The notes: a model not told the origin generated them from the letters alone. 33,601 nucleotides of DNA from an uncultured Gammaproteobacteria bacterium (GCA_902605525.1 CACLCV010000010.1:1-33601), one strand, 5' to 3'; positions 1-9,692 are shown, numbered from the stretch's first letter. Numbers and translations: made by a program.

Positions 1-1
1 T

Positions 2-1714
2 GACGATAAGGATGGCCTAGATATACTTAGACATACATGTGCCCATATATTTGGTCACGCAATAAAACAAATCTATCCTGAAGTAAAAATGGTCATTGGT
101 CCTGTAATAGAAAACGGGTTTTATTATGACATTTTATCAAAAAATCCAATCACGGAAAAAGATCTACAAATAATAGAAAATCGAATGAGAAAGCTTGCAA
201 AAAAGAACTATTCAATCAAACGAGAAGTTGTATCGAAAGATAAAGCTATTAGTATATTTAAAGATAGAAAAGAGCCCTATAAGATTGAATTACTTAAAGA
301 AATTAATGAGCAAGAAATCATTGCTGTATACCATCATGAGGAATACGTCGATATGTGTAGAGGTCCTCATTTAACTAATACAAAACATATCAAAGCCTTT
401 AAGCTTATGAAAACATCGGGTTCTTATTGGAAGGGTAATTCTGAAAATCAAGCACTTACGAGGATATATGGAACAGCATGGCCAGATACAGACTCACAAG
501 ATGCATACCTTAAATCTCTAGATGAGGCAGAAAAGAGAGATCATAGGCTTTTAGGTAAAAAACTTGATCTCTTTCACTTTCAAGAGGAGTCACCAGGTAT
601 GGTATTTTGGCATGATAAGGGATGGACAGTATTTAATCTTATCAAAGACTTCATCACGCACCATTTAAGAAAAAACAGCTATAAGATCATAAATACACCA
701 CAAATACTTGATAAATCTTTATGGAAAAAATCTGGGCATTTGGATAAATTTGGTGATTTAATATTCGACGTTGGCTCAGAAAAGAAGGAATTTGCCATCA
801 AACCTATGAGTTGTCCTGGACACATCCAGGTATTTAATCAAGGATTAAAGAGTTATAAGGACTTGCCACTAAAATATGCAGAATTTGGTGTGGTTCACAG
901 GAATGAACCATCAGGCACTCTTCATGGCTTGTTACGTATAAGAGCTTTCACTCAAGATGATGCGCATATTTTTTGCACATCTGATCAAATTGAACATGAA
1001 ATATCATTATTAATCAATGATATAAAGAGCATTTATGAAAAATTTGGGTTCAATGATTTGAAAATTGAGTTATCTACTCGACCAGAAAAAAGAGTTGGGT
1101 CAGAAGAAATATGGGATAAAGCTGAAAGTAGCCTCAAAAAAGCTTTGGAGTCAAATAAGATTGATTTTACTGTGAACCCTGGTGATGGGGCATTTTACGG
1201 ACCTAAGATTGACTTCTCACTTAGAGACTCTCTAGGAAGGGTGTGGCAACTAGGCACTATACAGCTTGATTTTTCTATGCCCGGGCGTTTAGATGCATCA
1301 TATATTGATTCAGATGGAAATAAAGAGGTTCCTGTCATGATACATCGAGCAATTCTTGGATCATTAGAGAGATTTGTTGGTATATTGATTGAACATTATT
1401 CAGGGAATCTACCTTTATGGTTGTCACCCGTTCAAGTCATATTACTTAATCTTACAGATAGTCAAAGAGAATACACATCGTCTCTCAATGAACAATTACA
1501 AGGATTGGGTCTTAGGTCAGAATGTGACTTAAGTAATGAAAAGATAGGTTATAAGATTAGAAATCATGCAATGACTAGGGTACCATACATGATTATTATT
1601 GGTGATAAGGAGCTTCAGAGTAAAACAGTAAGCGTCAGAGACAGAGCTGGCAATGATTTAGGCACCATGAGCACCGAAGAATTTAGTGAATTGATTAAGA
1701 AGGAGATAGATTAA
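2..1714 (+). CDS. thrS: Threonyl-tRNA synthetase, 5'-truncated by window edge
   Basis: Charges tRNA-Thr with threonine in the cytoplasm and edits mischarged serine. The frame is open from base 2, so the listed ATG at 89 is not the true start; the upstream codons read LRHTCAHIFGHAIKQIYP, the start of the editing domain with its HxxxH motif. The matching VDMCRGPH motif lies about 85 residues after position 89. The class II core follows: motif 2 around FGVVHRNEPSGTLHG, the zinc-binding MSCPGH cysteine and DDAH histidine, and motif 3 near MIHRAILGSLERF. The C-terminal anticodon-binding domain is complete. About 570 residues are visible against roughly 640 in the family, so essentially only the N-terminal TGS domain is missing. 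It heads the infC-rpmI-rplT-pheST operon, as in many gammaproteobacteria. Identification is secure. Confidence 0.97.
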   Translation, partial: DDKDGLDILRHTCAHIFGHAIKQIYPEVKMVIGPVIENGFYYDILSKNPITEKDLQIIENRMRKLAKKNYSIKREVVSKDKAISIFKDRKEPYKIELLKEINEQEIIAVYHHEEYVDMCRGPHLTNTKHIKAFKLMKTSGSYWKGNSENQALTRIYGTAWPDTDSQDAYLKSLDEAEKRDHRLLGKKLDLFHFQEESPGMVFWHDKGWTVFNLIKDFITHHLRKNSYKIINTPQILDKSLWKKSGHLDKFGDLIFDVGSEKKEFAIKPMSCPGHIQVFNQGLKSYKDLPLKYAEFGVVHRNEPSGTLHGLLRIRAFTQDDAHIFCTSDQIEHEISLLINDIKSIYEKFGFNDLKIELSTRPEKRVGSEEIWDKAESSLKKALESNKIDFTVNPGDGAFYGPKIDFSLRDSLGRVWQLGTIQLDFSMPGRLDASYIDSDGNKEVPVMIHRAILGSLERFVGILIEHYSGNLPLWLSPVQVILLNLTDSQREYTSSLNEQLQGLGLRSECDLSNEKIGYKIRNHAMTRVPYMIIIGDKELQSKTVSVRDRAGNDLGTMSTEEFSELIKKEID

Positions 1715-1720
1715 TTTTAA

Positions 1721-1735
1721 AGGAGAAATACCATA
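1721..1735 (+). promoter_or_regulatory. infC ribosome-binding site with ATA start codon
   Basis: AGGAG followed by 7 bases and ATA decides the infC start. No ATG, GTG or TTG in frame has comparable spacing. A discriminated start codon is the known autoregulatory element of infC, because IF-3 rejects initiation at non-canonical codons. Confidence 0.75.
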
Positions 1736-2248
1736 TCGAATATTAAAAGGATGCGAATTAATGATCGTATCAATGCCACAGAAGTACGCTTAATATCTTC
1801 CTCAGGCGATCAAGTAGGTGTTGTTACAAAAGCAAAAGCACTTGAGATAGCCAAAAGCGAGGAATTAGATCTTGTAGAAATAGTTGCTAACCAAACACCT
1901 CCAGTCTGTAGAGTTATGGATTTTGGCAAATATAAGTTTGAACAATCTAAAAAAGCTCATGCAGCAAAGAAAAAACAGAAACAAATTCAAGTAAAAGAGA
2001 TTAAGTTCAGGCCAGGGACTGAAGAAGCAGATTATCAGGTTAAACTAAAAAATCTAATCAAATTCTTACAAGGTGGAGATAAAGCTAAAATCACTATGAG
2101 ATTTAGAGGAAGGGAAGCAGCGCATCAAGTAATTGGTCGTGAATTTCTTGAAAGAGTAGAAAAGGACCTATTTGAATATGGTTTAATAGAACAAAAGCCA
2201 GCATTTGAAGGCAGACAAATAGTAATGGTTATAGCGCCCAAGAAATAA
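1733..2248 (+). CDS. infC: Translation initiation factor IF-3, ATA start codon
   Basis: IF-3 binds the 30S subunit, prevents premature 50S joining and checks start-codon and initiator-tRNA choice. The protein matches the family throughout ([47 protein letters not shown]-terminal MVIAPKK). The ORF track starts at ATG 1751, but that codon has no spaced ribosome-binding site. A clean AGGAG at 1721-1725 lies 7 bases before ATA at 1733, giving (M)[19 protein letters not shown], about 171 residues. An in-frame ATT at 1742 is a weaker alternative. Known infC genes use rare AUU-type starts so that IF-3 represses its own synthesis; ATA here fits that logic. It follows thrS by 18 bases. Confidence 0.96.
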   Translation: MSNIKRMRINDRINATEVRLISSSGDQVGVVTKAKALEIAKSEELDLVEIVANQTPPVCRVMDFGKYKFEQSKKAHAAKKKQKQIQVKEIKFRPGTEEADYQVKLKNLIKFLQGGDKAKITMRFRGREAAHQVIGREFLERVEKDLFEYGLIEQKPAFEGRQIVMVIAPKK

Positions 2249-2286
2249 ATAGGCTATACTACCCGAAATATTTAGTAAGAGAGATT

Positions 2287-2481
2287 ATGCCAAAAATGAA
2301 ATCACATAGCGGAGCTGCAAAAAGGTTTAAAAAAACACCGACCGGTAGCGTAAAAAGAGGTCAATCTCACCGAAGTCACATTCTTACTAAGAAAAGTACT
2401 AAAAGGAAAAGACATTTAAGAGATGATTTGGTAATCAGTCCTGCGGATAAAGCTGCAATAAACCGCATGTTGCCTTACTAA
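2287..2481 (+). CDS. rpmI: 50S ribosomal protein L35
   Basis: Small basic large-subunit protein of 64 residues, the usual length. It starts [20 protein letters not shown] and contains the lysine/arginine-rich [11 protein letters not shown] segment typical of L35. It lies 38 bases after infC and 12 bases before rplT, the standard infC-rpmI-rplT order. In other bacteria L20 represses this operon through the rpmI leader; I could not confirm such a fold here. Confidence 0.98.
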   Translation: MPKMKSHSGAAKRFKKTPTGSVKRGQSHRSHILTKKSTKRKRHLRDDLVISPADKAAINRMLPY

Positions 2482-2493
2482 GGAGAATAAGAG

Positions 2494-2844
2494 ATGGCAA
2501 GAGTCAAAAGAGGGGTAATTGCAGGAGCGAGACATAAAAAGATACTCAAACTCGCTAAAGGGTATAAAGGCGCAAGAAGCCGCGTATACAGAGTTGCAAA
2601 ACAAGCTGTTATCAAAGCCGGGCAATATGCTTACCGTGATAGAAGACAGAAGAAAAGACAGTTTAGATCTCTTTGGATTACTAGAATAAATGCTGCAGCT
2701 AGACTTAATAACTTATCTTACAGTCAATTTATGAATTATCTTCATAAGTCTGAACTTGAAATTGACAGAAAAATGTTAGCTGAAATAGCAGCAAATAATC
2801 CAGAAAAATTTACTAATATCGTTAAGACAGTAATTCCAAATTAA
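2494..2844 (+). CDS. rplT: 50S ribosomal protein L20
   Basis: Large-subunit assembly protein that binds 23S rRNA; 116 residues, full length. Diagnostic stretches are [36 protein letters not shown] and [21 protein letters not shown] good AGGAG ribosome-binding site (about 2482-2486) precedes the ATG. It is part of the infC-rpmI-rplT unit and in other bacteria is its translational repressor. Confidence 0.98.
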   Translation: MARVKRGVIAGARHKKILKLAKGYKGARSRVYRVAKQAVIKAGQYAYRDRRQKKRQFRSLWITRINAAARLNNLSYSQFMNYLHKSELEIDRKMLAEIAANNPEKFTNIVKTVIPN

Positions 2845-2858
2845 GACTTCTTTTTGTT

Positions 2859-3842
2859 ATGGATATAAACCATACTGACCTAGAAAAATTACTAAAAGAA
2901 GATCTCGATTCGTGTAACAAAGAGCATGATTTACTTCAAATTAAATCTAAGTATCTTGGGAAAAAAGGACACCTTACTTCATTATTTGCATCACTAAAAA
3001 ATATTGACTCAGATAAACGTAAAACTTTTGGTGCTGAACTTAATAATATTAAAAATACTCTCTCTTCCATGATAGAGATTAAACTTATTAGTTTAAGATC
3101 TTCGAATGAAGTACCAGAAAAAATAGATTTAGATGTACCAGCTAGACATCACAACAATGGATCCCATCACCCGATTTCATTGATTATAAAAAAGATAGAA
3201 AATATTTTTTTAGAGTATGGATTTGATATTCATGATGGACCTGAAATTGAAACTGAACATTACAATTTTGAATCACTAAATATAGCAAAAAATCATCCTG
3301 CCCGTGATATGCATGATACATTTTATTTTGATAGTCAATTGCTTTTAAGGACGCATACATCTTCTGTTCAAATCCATGCAATGGAAACATCTAATGCTCC
3401 ATTCAGGGTGTTGGCTCCAGGAAGAGTGTACCGTTGTGACTCTGACCCTACACACTCTCCAATGTTTCATCAAATAGAGGGACTATGTGTAGATACAGAT
3501 ATAACTTTCAGTAATCTTAAATGGATTTTAAATAATTTTATAAAAGAGTTTTTCAATAGCAAAAGTATTAAAACTAGATTTAGACCATCATATTTTCCAT
3601 TCACAGAACCATCAGCGGAGATGGATATAATGTTTAATGGTAAGTGGTTAGAGGTCTTAGGGTGCGGCATGGTTCATCCAAATGTTCTAAAGAATGTAAA
3701 TATTAATCCAAAAAAATACTCAGGATTTGCATTTGGATTGGGTATCGAGAGATTTGCAATGCTAGCTTATCAAATAAAAGACTTAAGGATTTTTTTTGAA
3801 AACGATATCAATTTCTTGGAACAATTTAAAAATATTAGATAA
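2859..3842 (+). CDS. pheS: Phenylalanyl-tRNA synthetase alpha subunit
   Basis: Catalytic subunit of the alpha2-beta2 enzyme that charges tRNA-Phe. At 327 residues it equals the E. coli length. The N-terminal coiled-coil tRNA-binding arm (about residues 1-85) precedes the class II core. Visible motifs are FLEYGFDIHDGPEIETEHYN (motif 1 region), LLRTHTSSVQ, FRVLAPGRVYRCDSDPTHSP (motif 2) and FAFGLGIERFAMLAYQIKD (motif 3). The gene sits 14 bases after rplT and 2 bases before pheT, so the two subunits are probably translated together. Confidence 0.98.
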   Translation: MDINHTDLEKLLKEDLDSCNKEHDLLQIKSKYLGKKGHLTSLFASLKNIDSDKRKTFGAELNNIKNTLSSMIEIKLISLRSSNEVPEKIDLDVPARHHNNGSHHPISLIIKKIENIFLEYGFDIHDGPEIETEHYNFESLNIAKNHPARDMHDTFYFDSQLLLRTHTSSVQIHAMETSNAPFRVLAPGRVYRCDSDPTHSPMFHQIEGLCVDTDITFSNLKWILNNFIKEFFNSKSIKTRFRPSYFPFTEPSAEMDIMFNGKWLEVLGCGMVHPNVLKNVNINPKKYSGFAFGLGIERFAMLAYQIKDLRIFFENDINFLEQFKNIR

Positions 3843-3844
3843 TT

Positions 3845-5830
3845 ATGAAGATAAGTAAAAATTGGCTTGCTGAATACATTGCTCCACTCAAGAGTAATAA
3901 CGCTCTTGAAAGCGACTTAACAAAGCTTGGCCTTGAAGTTGATACTATAGTTAAAAATAAAAATGATTATATTATTGATATAGAATTTACTCCAAATCGA
4001 GGTGATTGTTTATCTGTTTATGGTACGGCAAGAGATCTTGCAGCATATAATAAAAAAGATATAAAAAAACCAATCAACTCTCCATTTACATCTGTAAAAG
4101 AAAATAAAAAAATAAAGAATATTGATTCATCTATTTCTCCAGAATATAGATATATGGAGCTTAAGAATATAGATGTTAAAGCCAAGACTCCCAAATTTAT
4201 TGTTGATAGACTTAATAAATCTGATATTGCATCCATAAATATTATTGTAGATATTTCTAATTATGTAATGCTAGAGATTGGTCAGCCTACTCATGCATTC
4301 GACTTAGACAAAATACATGGAAAACTCAGTATAGAAAAGATTCAGAAAAAAAACAATTTCATAGGCATAGATAATAAAGAATATATAGTAGAAAAAGGAA
4401 CCGAAGTCATAGCAGATGAGAAAAATATAATTCATGCGCTACCAGGTGTAATTGGAAGCAATATCTCTAAAGTTGATATTGAGACAAAAAATATCCTTTT
4501 TGAGGGCGCATTTTTTCTACCAGATGTAGTCAGAGCATTATCAAGAAAATATAGAATACAAACTGATTCTTCTTACAGATTTGAAAGAGGTGTCGATTAT
4601 AACTTAGCCGATTTCGCTCTTTCAAGAGTGCATTATTTATTATCACAAGTTACTGATATAGCTAAATGTAAAATTATTAAGATAAGTCATAAACATCAAC
4701 TAACAAAAATGAAATCATTTGACTTTGATGCTAAGCTTTTTAAAAGAATATTGGGAATTGACATCGGTGTCAAAAAGATTAAATCTATACTCATTGATTT
4801 AGGTATATCTTTCAAAGCTAAAAAAGTTATCATCCCGAGTTATAGATTTGATATAACAAATAATTATGATTTAGTAGAAGAAGTCAGTAGAATCTATGGC
4901 TTTGACAATATACCCGAAGTTCCGTTAGATGCTCATTACAGTAAGCCATGCAACAAGTTAAACATAAATGAAAAGCTCGTGACGCTTGGTTATAAAGAAG
5001 TTATTAATTTTACCTTCATATCTCGTAATTACATGAAAAATACTAGAGAGTTAAAACTTGAAAATCCAATATCAAAGGAGAAAGCTGTTATGAGAGAATC
5101 TTTGATACCAGGATTATTATCAAATATTGCATATAACGCCAATAGAAAACATAAAAGCATTAACATCTTTGAAAGAGGAAAGACATACCATAGGGATAAA
5201 TCTAAAATTATAGAATCAAACATAATATCAGCAGTAATATATGGCAACAAAGCATCGACAGACTTAGTGTCTAATAATTATAAATATGGAATTGGCGATT
5301 TAAAATCAGATATATTGTCCATTCTCCCGAATGTTACTTTTATGGCATCTGATGTCTCAACATATTTTGATAATGACAACTCTCTAACTTTGCTTTTGTG
5401 CAACAAAATTATTGGACAATGCGGGCTTGTTTCTCATAACATAATTAAGGATTTTGATATCAGAGGTAATATTTTTGGATTTGAGATGTTGGAAGATGAT
5501 CTGAATCATGAGGACAATGTAATATTCGCTGAAATTTCTCAGTTCCCAGCCGTATACAAAGATATTACATTAATGACAAATAATGATAATAATATGTTAA
5601 AGATCATTGATGAAATCAGAAAAGATAGCTATAAATATATGAAAAATATAAGAATAAAAGATATATTTATTAATAAAGATAATTTACAATCAAATAATAG
5701 AAGCGTTACTTTAGAAATATGTCTGCAATCTAGTAGTAAAACTCTGACAGATAAAGATATCAGTGTTGATATCAATAAGGTAGTAGAAGATTTGAAAAAT
5801 ATACATAAAATACGCTTAAAAGAAGCTTAA
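3845..5830 (+). CDS. pheT: Phenylalanyl-tRNA synthetase beta subunit, lacking the EMAP-like domain
   Basis: Beta subunit of PheRS, responsible for tRNA recognition and tyrosine editing. It is 661 residues long against about 795 in E. coli. The N-terminus [15 protein letters not shown] continues to LGLEVD as usual, then passes almost directly to [20 protein letters not shown]. The roughly 110-residue OB-fold (EMAP II/Arc1p-like) tRNA-binding insert that normally separates these two stretches is absent. The B3/B4 editing region ([15 protein letters not shown]), the B5 and core-like domains, and the C-terminal ferredoxin-fold anticodon-binding domain ([13 protein letters not shown] onward) remain. 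The frame is intact and fused cleanly, so this looks like an evolved domain loss, not decay. It is followed by ihfA after 2 bases. Confidence 0.97.
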   Translation: MKISKNWLAEYIAPLKSNNALESDLTKLGLEVDTIVKNKNDYIIDIEFTPNRGDCLSVYGTARDLAAYNKKDIKKPINSPFTSVKENKKIKNIDSSISPEYRYMELKNIDVKAKTPKFIVDRLNKSDIASINIIVDISNYVMLEIGQPTHAFDLDKIHGKLSIEKIQKKNNFIGIDNKEYIVEKGTEVIADEKNIIHALPGVIGSNISKVDIETKNILFEGAFFLPDVVRALSRKYRIQTDSSYRFERGVDYNLADFALSRVHYLLSQVTDIAKCKIIKISHKHQLTKMKSFDFDAKLFKRILGIDIGVKKIKSILIDLGISFKAKKVIIPSYRFDITNNYDLVEEVSRIYGFDNIPEVPLDAHYSKPCNKLNINEKLVTLGYKEVINFTFISRNYMKNTRELKLENPISKEKAVMRESLIPGLLSNIAYNANRKHKSINIFERGKTYHRDKSKIIESNIISAVIYGNKASTDLVSNNYKYGIGDLKSDILSILPNVTFMASDVSTYFDNDNSLTLLLCNKIIGQCGLVSHNIIKDFDIRGNIFGFEMLEDDLNHEDNVIFAEISQFPAVYKDITLMTNNDNNMLKIIDEIRKDSYKYMKNIRIKDIFINKDNLQSNNRSVTLEICLQSSSKTLTDKDISVDINKVVEDLKNIHKIRLKEA

Positions 5831-5832
5831 AT

Positions 5833-6129
5833 ATGACAATAACAAAAGATTCTCTAGTTGAAATGGTTCACAATGAAGTAGGGCTGAATAAAAGAGAAGC
5901 AAAAGAGTTGATCGAGTGCTTTTTTGAGCAGATTAAAACATCTCTCGAAAATGGAAATGATATAAAATTATCTGGTTTTGGCAACTTTATACTCAGAAAT
6001 AAGTCACCTAGACCGGGCAGAAATCCAAAAACTGGCGAGGAGGTAACTATTTCAGAGAGAAGGGTGGTTACATTTAAATCAGGATTAAAGCTAAAGTCTA
6101 AGTTAGAGGCCTATGATGGAAACGAATAA
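5833..6129 (+). CDS. ihfA: Integration host factor alpha subunit
   Basis: DNA-bending nucleoid protein, partner of IhfB. At 98 residues it has the normal length. HU/IHF features are [20 protein letters not shown] at the N-terminus, the [25 protein letters not shown] arm (with the DNA-intercalating proline in GRNP) and the [14 protein letters not shown] end. pheT-ihfA-merR order is the common gammaproteobacterial arrangement, supporting IHF-alpha over HU or IhfB. It overlaps the next gene by 17 bases. Confidence 0.95.
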   Translation: MTITKDSLVEMVHNEVGLNKREAKELIECFFEQIKTSLENGNDIKLSGFGNFILRNKSPRPGRNPKTGEEVTISERRVVTFKSGLKLKSKLEAYDGNE

Positions 6130-6454
6130 CTCTATTGAGATACCTAATAAAAGATATTTCACGATAGGAGAAGTTTCAAAAATAACACACATAAAAACTC
6201 ATATTTTAAGATATTGGGAAAAAGAGTTTGAAGTTTTAGAGCCAATAAAAAGAAAGGGAAATAGGAGGTACTACACTCAAAATGACATACTAACGATACT
6301 TAAAATAAGTGACCTTATTTCATCCCACGGATTCACAATTGAGGGAGCAAAACAAAAATTACATTCAACATCAAATTCCTCTAACGAAGAGAATCCTACT
6401 TTATTATTATTAAAAAAAGATATTCAAAAAATAATAGATGTCCTTGATAAATAG
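6113..6454 (+). CDS. MerR-family transcriptional regulator
   Basis: Predicted DNA-binding regulator of 113 residues. The N-terminal winged helix-turn-helix is clear: [20 protein letters not shown], then [20 protein letters not shown] and a dimer-helix region. The C-terminal part is short and has no metal-binding cysteines, so it is not a classic metal sensor. A MerR-like gene of this type routinely follows ihfA in gammaproteobacteria; its targets are unknown. Start could be either of two adjacent ATGs (6113 or 6116). Confidence 0.9.
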   Translation: MMETNNSIEIPNKRYFTIGEVSKITHIKTHILRYWEKEFEVLEPIKRKGNRRYYTQNDILTILKISDLISSHGFTIEGAKQKLHSTSNSSNEENPTLLLLKKDIQKIIDVLDK

Positions 6455-7103
6455 GGATATTATATATTCACCTTCCTTCGAGTATAGCAAACAGGAAGTC
6501 GTCAAACAAAATGATTTCAGATATTACAAATTCAGTGATTTCTTGGTTCCGAGCGTTACATCGATACTAAGAATATCAAGGCCTAAACAAACATTTAATC
6601 ATTCATCAAAACAAGCTGATTCATATGAAATAGGAAATCTTATGCATGAATACCTTGATTATTATGTAACGGATAAGAAAATAGAGGATCTAGACTCAGA
6701 AAACTCGAAAATCGCACTAAAACTTAGTGAAGTAATAATAAATAATATTTTCCCAAAAATTGATTCCTTTATCTCAACTGAAGCAACAGTCCATAATAAT
6801 CATGAATATGCAGGAACACTTGATTTACTGGCTATGGTGGATGGTAAACTTACTATTATCGATTACAAATCGTCGTATAGACCAAAAAGTAGCCTTCAAA
6901 TTGATGAACATTTTCAACAACTAGCTGCATATGCTCAAGCTCATGACAATATGCATAATACACAGATAGAACAAGCAATGATATTTGTAGTATATAAAGA
7001 ATCTTATAAATATGAGATACTTACGTCAGATTCATTATTATTAAATAAATATAAGTTAATGTGGAATGAAACACTAGACTTTTATAAGGAGATATCTTTA
7101 TGA
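6438..7103 (+). CDS. PD-(D/E)XK nuclease-superfamily protein (RecB/Cas4/MGME1-like)
   Basis: Predicted single-domain nuclease of 221 residues. The signature is in the second half: GTLDLLAMVDGKLTIIDYKSS gives the catalytic Asp and the D-x-K (IDYK) of the PD-(D/E)XK fold, followed by a QLAAYAQAHD motif that matches the QxxxY helix of RecB-family exonucleases. The N-terminal GNLMHEYLDYY matches the histidine-containing motif I of this group. It overlaps the MerR gene by 17 bases and its TGA overlaps the prfB ATG (ATGA), so it is co-translated with translation genes. No helicase or CRISPR genes are nearby, so a Cas4 role is unsupported. The exact substrate is unknown. Confidence 0.82.
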   Translation: MSLINRDIIYSPSFEYSKQEVVKQNDFRYYKFSDFLVPSVTSILRISRPKQTFNHSSKQADSYEIGNLMHEYLDYYVTDKKIEDLDSENSKIALKLSEVIINNIFPKIDSFISTEATVHNNHEYAGTLDLLAMVDGKLTIIDYKSSYRPKSSLQIDEHFQQLAAYAQAHDNMHNTQIEQAMIFVVYKESYKYEILTSDSLLLNKYKLMWNETLDFYKEISL

Positions 7104-8222
7104 CTAAACTTAGAGAGCAGGCAATTGAAACTCTAGAGCATATCAAAGAAAATAAAGTGAAATTTTCTGAGTTAAGGGGGTTGGTTTGACTATAACTCTC
7201 TTGATAAAAAAATCAGCAACATAAATAATGACCTTAATGACCCTCATGTATGGGAAGATAGAAACTTAACGACAGAACTCAACAAAAAGCTGAAGCTTCA
7301 CACAAACTTGAAAAATAGCATTGATTCTATTAGCTCAGATTTAGAATTAGTTTCATATACCCTTGAGTCAATTATTACTGATGCAGATAATATCGAAGAT
7401 GATAATTTAATTAATGAAATGATAGAGCTATATAAAAAAGCCTCAAAAGAGCTTGATAGACTCTCATTTAGACAATTATTCAAAGGAGAAAATGATCACG
7501 CAGATGCCTATATTGACATTCAATCAGGCTCTGGTGGAACAGAAGCTCAAGACTGGGTAGCAATGATAATGAGGATGTATCTAAAATGGACAGAGAAACA
7601 CTCATTTGATACAGAAATAACTGAATCGAACGAAGGTGATGTAGCTGGCTTTAAAAATGTCACCATTAAAGTTAATGGCGATCATGCATACGGATGGTTA
7701 AGAACAGAAACAGGCGTTCATAGATTAGTCAGGAAATCTCCATTTGATTCTGGCAATAGAAGACATACATCCTTTGCATCTGTTTTTATATATCCACAAG
7801 TTGATGATTCTTTTGAAATAGATATTAATCCATCTGATCTTCGAATAGATGTTTTCAGAGCAAGTGGAGCAGGTGGCCAGCATGTGAATACAACTGAGTC
7901 CGCTGTAAGAATAACACATCTTCCTACGAAGCTAGTTGTTCAATGTCAAAATGGTAGATCGCAACATAAAAATAAAGAATCAGCAATGAAACAGTTACGT
8001 GCTAAACTGTATGCACACGAGTTGAATAAAAAAAATGAAATAAAGAATCAAGTTGAGTCTGAGAAGTCTGATATAAGTTGGGGAAATCAGATCAGGTCAT
8101 ACGTACTAGATGATTCAAGAATAAAAGATCTAAGAACTAATTATGAAACTGGAAATACACAATCGGTCTTAGATGGTGACTTAGATAATTTTATTCAGGA
8201 AAGTTTGAAAAGAGGTCTATAA
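7100..8222 (+). CDS. prfB: Peptide chain release factor 2, +1 programmed frameshift
   Basis: RF2 terminates translation at UGA and UAA. The gene is in two frames: 7100-7186, then 7188-8222 after skipping one base. The first frame ends FSELRGLV at TGA (7187-7189); the second continues DYNSLDKKISNINNDLNDPH, aligning with the RF2 sequence LRGYLDYD across the joint. The product is about 373 residues. The stop-recognition SPF motif (RKSPFDSG), the catalytic GGQ (SGAGGQHVN) and the family C-terminus are all present. The ORF track reports only the downstream part from 7308. lysS follows with no gap, as in E. coli. Confidence 0.97.
7175..7190 (+). promoter_or_regulatory. RF2 autoregulatory +1 frameshift site
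   Basis: The site reads AGGGGG TTG GTT TGA C: an internal Shine-Dalgarno-like AGGGGG, a 3-base spacer, a slippery codon, and an in-frame UGA followed by C (a poor termination context). The layout is the same as the E. coli site AGGGGG UAU CUU UGA C, except that the slippery codon is GUU, not CUU. Low RF2 lets the ribosome pause at UGA and slip +1. Confidence 0.93.
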
Positions 8223-9692
8223 ATGTCAGAAGATAATAAATTAATTATTGAGAGAAAAAAGAAATTAGAAGAGCTTTCATCTTTAACAAAATTATATCCA
8301 AACTCTTTCAAACGTAATTGTAATAGCCATGATCTAAGACAAAAATTTGATAAAAAAACCAAAGAGGAGTTAGAATCAGAAGAAGGAATATTTTCTGTAA
8401 GTGGAAGATTATTAAGCGTAAGAAAGATGGGTAATTCAACTTTTGCTAACCTCCATGATGACTCCGGCAAGATACAACTGTTTTTATCAAAAAATGGAAC
8501 TGGCAAGGATATGTATAAGCTTCTTGATCACACTGATTTAGGAGATATAATTGGAGCGAAAGGAAGAATTTTCAAAACAAAAACTGGTGAGTTGTCGATC
8601 AACGTCGCAGAATATGTCGTCCTATCGAAATCATTAAGACCTCTTCCAGAGAAATACCATGGACTATCTGACATTGAGATAAAATATCGTCAAAGATATT
8701 TGGACTTAATGATTTCTGAGGACTCTAGACAAGTATTTAAAGATCGTATCAATATTGTTTCACAGATAAGAAAATTCTTTGAAGGGGAAGCCTATTTAGA
8801 AGTTGAAACACCTATGATGCATCCTATAGCAGGAGGTGCAGCAGCTAAACCTTTTGTGACTCATCATAATAGTTTAGACATGGATTTATATTTAAGAATT
8901 GCTCCCGAATTATACTTAAAAAGACTAATTATAGGCGGATTTGAAAAAGTTTTTGAAATCAATAGAAGCTTTAGAAACGAAGGACTTTCTGTAAAACATA
9001 ACCCTGAATTTACTATGATTGAATTCTACGCGGCTTATGAAGATTACAATTATCTTATGAATTTTATAGAACGACTAATTCGATCTCTGATTAACTCTGT
9101 TGGTTTAAATGAATTATTTAAATATCAAGATTTTGAGATAGATATAAAAAACTCATTTGAAAGACTGAATTTTCATCAATCTATAATCAAGTATTGTGAT
9201 GGTATAGCTAATGAGAATATAAATGATTATTCTGCACTTGAGAGCTTTTGTAAATTAAACGACATAGACATAACAATCAAAGGATCCATACATAAAACAC
9301 AGTTAGATATTTTTGATAAAATAGTTGAAAGTAAGCTTATCAACCCAACTTTTATCACAGAATATCCAACAGCAGTTTCACCTTTATCGCGAAGATCAGA
9401 TGATAATCCTGAAGTTGTTGAAAGATTTGAGTTATTTATTGCTGGAAGAGAAATTGCTAATGGTTTCTCTGAACTTAATGATCCAAAAGATCAAGCGCAA
9501 AGATTTAGCGAACAGTTAGAAAAAGATGATGAAAAAATGAATTTTGATTCTGATTTCATTACTGCTATGGAGTATGGTATGCCACCAACAGCTGGAGCAG
9601 GAATCGGGATAGATAGACTTGTGATGTTACTGACTAACTCAGCATCCATCAGAGATGTATTATTTTTTCCATTAATGAAGCCTAAGACTTAA
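8223..9692 (+). CDS. lysS: Lysyl-tRNA synthetase (class II)
   Basis: Charges tRNA-Lys. 489 residues, close to the usual 500. The N-terminal OB-fold anticodon-binding domain (FSVSGRLLSVRKMGNSTFAN) precedes the class II core: KYRQRYLDLM, ETPMMHPIAGGAAAKPF, motif 2 FEINRSFRNEGLSVKHNPEF and motif 3 GAGIGIDRLVMLLTNSASIR. ATG follows the prfB stop directly, so coupling is likely. The stop TAA overlaps the stop of the convergent gene on the minus strand. Confidence 0.98.
   Translation: MSEDNKLIIERKKKLEELSSLTKLYPNSFKRNCNSHDLRQKFDKKTKEELESEEGIFSVSGRLLSVRKMGNSTFANLHDDSGKIQLFLSKNGTGKDMYKLLDHTDLGDIIGAKGRIFKTKTGELSINVAEYVVLSKSLRPLPEKYHGLSDIEIKYRQRYLDLMISEDSRQVFKDRINIVSQIRKFFEGEAYLEVETPMMHPIAGGAAAKPFVTHHNSLDMDLYLRIAPELYLKRLIIGGFEKVFEINRSFRNEGLSVKHNPEFTMIEFYAAYEDYNYLMNFIERLIRSLINSVGLNELFKYQDFEIDIKNSFERLNFHQSIIKYCDGIANENINDYSALESFCKLNDIDITIKGSIHKTQLDIFDKIVESKLINPTFITEYPTAVSPLSRRSDDNPEVVERFELFIAGREIANGFSELNDPKDQAQRFSEQLEKDDEKMNFDSDFITAMEYGMPPTAGAGIGIDRLVMLLTNSASIRDVLFFPLMKPKT

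Noticed and set aside
6438-7103. Cas4 and a CRISPR locus
   Set aside because: No repeat array, no cas genes and no four-cysteine Fe-S motif typical of Cas4 were seen.
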